33,724 nt of DNA from Acidimicrobiales bacterium (lineage in GTDB: Bacteria > Actinomycetota > Acidimicrobiia > Acidimicrobiales > MedAcidi-G1). The notes under the pieces were generated by a model. The model searched no databases, was not told where the DNA came from, and saw only the letters and a program-made list of their open reading frames with translations. The position numbers were made by a program, and so were the translations under genes. The stretch is from NCBI GenBank assembly GCA_030747595.1, contig JASLKK010000016.1:1-33724 (forward strand). Direction: 5' to 3'. Position 1 is the first letter of the stretch, and each line of letters starts with the position of its first letter. Positions 30,365 to 33,724 of this stretch are shown one piece after another.

Positions 30365-31944
30365 TGGACACCACCTTGGTCATCCACTGCCGCCCCAGTC
30401 ATGTGGCTTCCCAACAGGCGTGGCGAAGTATTGGTCGGGTCCAATTCGGCAGCAATCCGCCCGCGGAGCATGACCACTAGGCGATCGGCTAGTCCGATCA
30501 GTTCCTCCAGGTCGGCTGACACCAGTAGGACGGCCATTCCTTCGCGACGCGCTTCTCGCAACTCATCCCATACCGCAGCTTGAGCGCCCACATCAATACC
30601 GCGTGTGGGGTGGGCGGCAATAAGCATTCGTGGTCGAGAAGCCATTTCCCGCCCGATGATCAACTTCTGCTGGTTTCCACCCGATAACGCACGGGCCGTG
30701 GTGTCCACGCCCGGCGCCCTGACGTCAAAATCCGAGAGGATCGTTCCCGCAGCAGCCCGAGCGCTGGAACGATCCAGCCATGGGCCCCGCGCATAGGGCC
30801 GCTGGGTTTGGTGGCCGAGCACGACGTTTTCCCATAAGGGAGCGTCGAGCAGCAGTCCGCGCCGTTGCCGGTCCTCTGGCACGTAACCGAGACCGGCGTC
30901 GCGTCGATGACGGACCGGCCAGTTGGTGATGGGTTCCCCATCTAGGAGCAGTTCGCCCCCAGTGAAGGGGCGGAGTCCAAGAATCGCCTCGATGAGCTCC
31001 CCTTGACCATTGCCTTCCACGCCGGCCACTCCCAGGACCTCACCGCGGTGTATTTCGAGATTGACGGCTTCTAGGGCGGGTCGGCCGTCATCTCCCGGAA
31101 CAGTTGCCGAACGAAGTGACAGCGTCACGTGTTGATCGGCTACCCGCGGTTCAGTGGACGGCTTCGGTAGTTCGGAACCAACCATCAGTTCCGCCAACTC
31201 GGCAGCCGTGACCTGGTCAGGTGTCGTAGTGGCGACGGTGCGACCCCGGCGAAGGACGGTGATGGTGTCAGCGATGGCCAAGACCTCCTCGAGCTTGTGG
31301 TCGATGAAGATGATGGTGTGGCCCCGAGCCTTGAGCTCTCGTAGGTTGTCGAACAGTTTTTCCACTTCTTGGGGGACGAGCACTGACGTCGGTTCATCGA
31401 GGATTAGGACCTTCGCCCCCCTGTAGAGGACCTTGATGATCTCCACACGCTGGCGTTCGCCAACCTCTAGGGATTCCACAAAGTCATTGGGGTGTAGGTC
31501 GAGTCCATAGGAACTGCCCAACTCGTCGAGATGGCGGCGAGCCGAGTGGTAGTCGATCACTCCCCGGCGGGTCGGTTCGGCCCCCAGAACGACGTTCTCC
31601 AGCACCGTGAGCTGGTCGGCCAGCATGAAGTGTTGGTGGACCATCCCGATGCCTGCGTCAATGGCCTCCGATGGTGAGGAGAACTGCACTTCGACGCCAC
31701 CGACCAGCATCTGCCCCTCATCGGCCGTCTGCATTCCGTAGAGGATCTTCATGAGCGTCGACTTGCCGGCCCCGTTTTCGCCAACTACCGCGTGGATCTC
31801 GCCCTCGGCGACTCGAAGGTCGACCCGGTCGTTGGCCACGACACCCGGAAACCGCTTGGTGATCCCGGCGAGCTCTACAGCTGGAGTAGGCGACGATCCG
31901 ACCGTCACCGGTCCAGTCCCACGGTCAGTGGATGATGGCGACAC
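30361..31944 (-). CDS. Nucleoside-type ABC importer ATPase with two nucleotide-binding domains (BMP/YufO-like)
   Basis: A 527-residue ATPase with two fused ABC domains, typical of sugar and nucleoside importers. Domain 1 (about 24-260) has Walker A GENGAGKST, the signature region ESLEVGERQRVEIIKVL and Walker B LILDEPTSVL. Domain 2 (about 280-510) has a degenerate Walker A (GVEGNGQGEL, no lysine), LSGGNQQKLIIGREM and AHPTRGIDVGA, the usual asymmetry of this family. It begins 2 bases after the stop of the amino-acid ATPase and overlaps the permease by 4 bases. The substrate-binding lipoprotein that normally heads such operons is not in this window. Confidence 0.9.
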   Translation of the reverse strand: MSPSSTDRGTGPVTVGSSPTPAVELAGITKRFPGVVANDRVDLRVAEGEIHAVVGENGAGKSTLMKILYGMQTADEGQMLVGGVEVQFSSPSEAIDAGIGMVHQHFMLADQLTVLENVVLGAEPTRRGVIDYHSARRHLDELGSSYGLDLHPNDFVESLEVGERQRVEIIKVLYRGAKVLILDEPTSVLVPQEVEKLFDNLRELKARGHTIIFIDHKLEEVLAIADTITVLRRGRTVATTTPDQVTAAELAELMVGSELPKPSTEPRVADQHVTLSLRSATVPGDDGRPALEAVNLEIHRGEVLGVAGVEGNGQGELIEAILGLRPFTGGELLLDGEPITNWPVRHRRDAGLGYVPEDRQRRGLLLDAPLWENVVLGHQTQRPYARGPWLDRSSARAAAGTILSDFDVRAPGVDTTARALSGGNQQKLIIGREMASRPRMLIAAHPTRGIDVGAQAAVWDELREARREGMAVLLVSADLEELIGLADRLVVMLRGRIAAELDPTNTSPRLLGSHMTGAAVDDQGGVQ

Positions 31945-31946
31945 GG

Positions 31947-32696
31947 TCAGTAGAGGATCTTGTCGAAGAAGGCCCGGGTGCGGTCCTGGCTTGGGTTGGA
32001 GAAGACCTCCTCGGGGGCGCCAACCTCCACGATCTCGCCCTCGTCAATGAACACCAGACGATCAGCGGCAGCCTTAGCGAAGCCCATCTCATGGGTGACC
32101 ACCACCATGGTCATGCCCTCGCTGGCCAACTCCAACATGACGTCTAGAACCTCCTTGACCATCTCGGGGTCGAGTGCCGAGGTGGGTTCGTCGAAGAGCA
32201 TCACGCGGGGTTCCATGGCGAGCGCTCGGGCGATCGCCACCCGCTGCTGCTGGCCTCCGGAGAGTTGGCGAGGGAAGGCGTCGGCTTTATCGGGAATGCC
32301 CACCCTGGTGAGTTGGCGCATGCCCATTTCGCTGGCCTCGGACTTGGAACGACCCCGGACCTTCCGCTGGGCCAGGGTGATGTTTTCGAGCACTGTCAGA
32401 TGGGGGAACAGGTTGAACTGCTGGAAGACCATGCCTACTTCGGCTCGCACGTGGTCGAGATCGGTGGCCACGTCGGTGAGGTTGGAGCCGTCGACGATGA
32501 CGATGCCAGTGGTCGGTATCTCCAGGAGGTTGATGCATCGCAGCACGGTGGACTTGCCTGAACCGCTGGGCCCCACGATGACCACTACCTCGCCCTCCGC
32601 CACGTCAAGATCCACGTCCCGTACAGCGTGGATAGTGCGGTTGAATGTCTTGGAGACGCCCTGCAGGCTGATCATTGGCGTGTTGGGCGCAGTCAT
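31947..32696 (-). CDS. Polar amino-acid ABC importer ATPase (GlnQ/ArtP type)
   Basis: ATPase of 249 residues driving uptake of a polar amino acid. Walker A is GPSGSGKST (about 39-47), the Q-loop lies in [18 protein letters not shown], the signature is [15 protein letters not shown], Walker B is [14 protein letters not shown] and the switch histidine is VTHEMGF. The Q-loop wording FQQFNLFPH is diagnostic of the HisP/GlnQ class. It overlaps the permease gene by 4 bases and precedes the nucleoside ATPase gene by 2 bases. Substrate could be Gln, Glu, Arg or another amino acid; the binding protein that would tell lies beyond the right edge. Confidence 0.93.
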   Translation of the reverse strand: MTAPNTPMISLQGVSKTFNRTIHAVRDVDLDVAEGEVVVIVGPSGSGKSTVLRCINLLEIPTTGIVIVDGSNLTDVATDLDHVRAEVGMVFQQFNLFPHLTVLENITLAQRKVRGRSKSEASEMGMRQLTRVGIPDKADAFPRQLSGGQQQRVAIARALAMEPRVMLFDEPTSALDPEMVKEVLDVMLELASEGMTMVVVTHEMGFAKAAADRLVFIDEGEIVEVGAPEEVFSNPSQDRTRAFFDKILY

Positions 32697-33520
32697 CGTT
32701 CGCCCTTTCGGTCACGGGTCATGCGCCGCTCCAGTACACCCAGAAGCACTGAGAGGCTGAGGGTCAGGACTAGGTAGATGAAGGCCGACACGAAGTAACC
32801 CTCACGGAACTTGAACGTGCTGGCTGAGAACTGGCGGGCTCGTTGGGTGATCTCCAGGGCCCCAAGTACCGAAAGCAGTGATGTGTCCTTGAGGATGGCA
32901 ATGAAGTCATTGCCCATAGGCGGAATGATGGCCCGCATGGCCTGGGGCAGGACCACTGATCGCATGGTCTGGCGACGGTTTAGCCCTAGAGACCGGCCAG
33001 CTTCGGTCTGGCCCGGTGGGATCGATTGGATACCGCCTCGGAAGATTTCGGCCATGTAGGCCCCATAGATGACCGCGAGAGTCACCGTGGCCCGCATCTC
33101 GAACGACAGGTTGAACTCCCAACCGAACCACGCATTCAGGCGGGTGTTGAGCAGGTCGGTGAACTCTGGAACGAGGATCAGGGCCACGGTGAAGATCAGG
33201 GGCAGCATGGGGATGCCCCGGACGAACTCGACGTAGGTGCGGGCCAGATTTCGGATTATCACGTTGCGCGACATCTGGCCGGTACCGGCGATCAGCGCTA
33301 TTCCCAGAGCAATGCCGAAGGCGTAGATGGTGGAGCGAAGAGTGAGCCCAAGGCCGGGAATGATCCGTTCCCAGGCGAGGCCGTAGTCGTCGTTGACGAT
33401 GATCTGGAAGCCCATCCACACCAGCACAGCGAGAATGATCACCGACCACCACGGGAAGGTGTCCCACCACGGCCGTTCGTCGGTGATACGGCCGTCGCGC
33501 GACGACCGAAATTCGCTCAT
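32693..33520 (-). CDS. Polar amino-acid ABC importer permease (HisM/GlnP type)
   Basis: Membrane subunit of 275 residues. One long membrane segment near 24-44 ([20 protein letters not shown]) precedes the conserved HisMQ domain, with [37 protein letters not shown] and the ATPase-contact loop [22 protein letters not shown] final helix and a basic tail (RRMTRDRKG) follow. ATG 33520 has GGTGAGG about 8 bases upstream. It forms a homodimer or pairs with a second permease; only one is seen here, which is common in actinobacteria. It lies downstream of a strong hairpin that may separate it from the gene for the binding protein. Confidence 0.92.
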   Translation of the reverse strand: MSEFRSSRDGRITDERPWWDTFPWWSVIILAVLVWMGFQIIVNDDYGLAWERIIPGLGLTLRSTIYAFGIALGIALIAGTGQMSRNVIIRNLARTYVEFVRGIPMLPLIFTVALILVPEFTDLLNTRLNAWFGWEFNLSFEMRATVTLAVIYGAYMAEIFRGGIQSIPPGQTEAGRSLGLNRRQTMRSVVLPQAMRAIIPPMGNDFIAILKDTSLLSVLGALEITQRARQFSASTFKFREGYFVSAFIYLVLTLSLSVLLGVLERRMTRDRKGER

Positions 33521-33565
33521 CGGGCGGACCTCACCGCTGTGACCCGTGTCGCTGCAAGGCAGCAG

Positions 33566-33571
33566 ACCCTA
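33566..33571 (-). promoter_or_regulatory. Possible -10 hexamer TAGGGT for the transporter operon
   Basis: On the minus strand TAGGGT lies 45 bases before ATG 33520 and would give a leader of roughly 38 bases with a GGTGAGG ribosome site. The same hexamer occurs twice at 7052-7077. Confidence 0.3.
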
Positions 33572-33579
33572 TCGGTTGG

Positions 33580-33637
33580 CTTCTAGTGGTGTCGCCCCGG
33601 CAGGGCTCGGTGAACGGTGCAACGGCCCGACTAGAAG
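33580..33637. repeat. Inverted repeat CTTCTAGT ... ACTAGAAG
   Basis: CTTCTAGT (33580-33587) and ACTAGAAG (33630-33637) are perfect inverted copies 42 bases apart. A second symmetric motif AAGAAG-G-CTTCTT (33635-33647) overlaps the right arm. Both lie between the hairpin and the permease gene and could be regulator sites or alternative RNA folds. The non-coding stretch 33521-33724 otherwise holds the hairpin at 33657. Confidence 0.35.
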
Positions 33638-33656
33638 AAGGCTTCTTAAAACGGTG

Positions 33657-33686
33657 GGAGGCCGGGCCCTTGTGGGCCCGGCCTCC
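33657..33686 (-). terminator. Strong 13-pair hairpin upstream of the amino-acid transporter genes
   Basis: GGAGGCCGGGCCC pairs perfectly with GGGCCCGGCCTCC across a TTGT loop. On the minus strand a TTTT run follows 6 bases later, so it may be a terminator or partial terminator for a gene beyond the right edge, presumably the substrate-binding protein. Such hairpins often let the binding protein be made in excess of the permease and ATPase. Confidence 0.7.
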
Positions 33687-33724
33687 GGTCACCGTGTCCC
33701 GTTGCCTGCCCCTCAGAGAGGGAC

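Overview
The window reads as chromosomal DNA from a high-GC Gram-positive actinobacterium, most likely a (marine) member of the Acidimicrobiia. This rests on the very high third-position GC, frequent GTG starts, an actinobacterial-type adenosine deaminase, DUF35/SCP-x thiolase operons, a CYP-type ferredoxin with its reductase, and apparently leaderless transcripts. No phylogenetic test was possible, so the placement is inference. About 36 protein genes are packed with few gaps. I see no tRNA, rRNA, CRISPR array, insertion sequence or phage gene.

Layout. 1-2590 (+): end of a MacB-type ABC exporter and the ribosome GTPase RsgA. 2595-4534 (-): an acyl-CoA ligase preceded by an ArsC-fold gene whose catalytic cysteine codon is TGA. 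4580-6993: YbaK deacylase, an Lrp/AsnC regulator, a DUF6356 membrane protein and an asparaginase II. 7130-9943: a short-chain dehydrogenase, a GntR/YtrA regulator, a stand-alone P-II protein and a crotonase. 9985-11273 (+): a nine-codon leader ORF, a small unknown protein, a second ArsC-fold gene with TGA at the catalytic cysteine, and RraA. 11462-17386 (+): a catabolic block with zinc alcohol dehydrogenase, a double DUF35 protein, two thiolase-like proteins lacking the nucleophilic cysteine, a 3Fe-4S ferredoxin and its reductase. A DUF4333-like lipoprotein follows. 17898-23751: M1 aminopeptidase (-), adenosine kinase, dienoyl-CoA isomerase and a YcaQ-like protein (+). 23881-33520 (-): a tightly overlapping array with a polar amino-acid ABC importer, a BMP-type nucleoside ABC importer, a PhyH dioxygenase, adenosine deaminase and a two-subunit NDP-forming acyl-CoA synthetase.

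Main discovery candidate. Two separate ArsC-family genes (4163-4534 on -, 10397-10783 on +) each carry one in-frame TGA exactly at the catalytic Cys of the HNPxC motif. Both otherwise lack cysteine and both end in TGA. The second has a stem-loop right after the TGA with a GGUC apical loop and a U three pairs below it, the arrangement of the E. coli fdhF SECIS. These are best read as selenoproteins that ordinary gene calling would truncate or miss. ArsC-like selenoproteins are known from marine metagenomes; a pair in one neighbourhood, one 7 bases ahead of rraA and one leading an acyl-CoA ligase operon, is what deserves a second look.

Two broader patterns: many genes here have a TAnnnT hexamer (often TACCGT) 5-8 bases before the start codon, which points to leaderless mRNAs and corrects several starts. 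A nucleoside theme (importer, deaminase, kinase) also recurs, with a dioxygenase gene fused into the importer operon by a one-base overlap.
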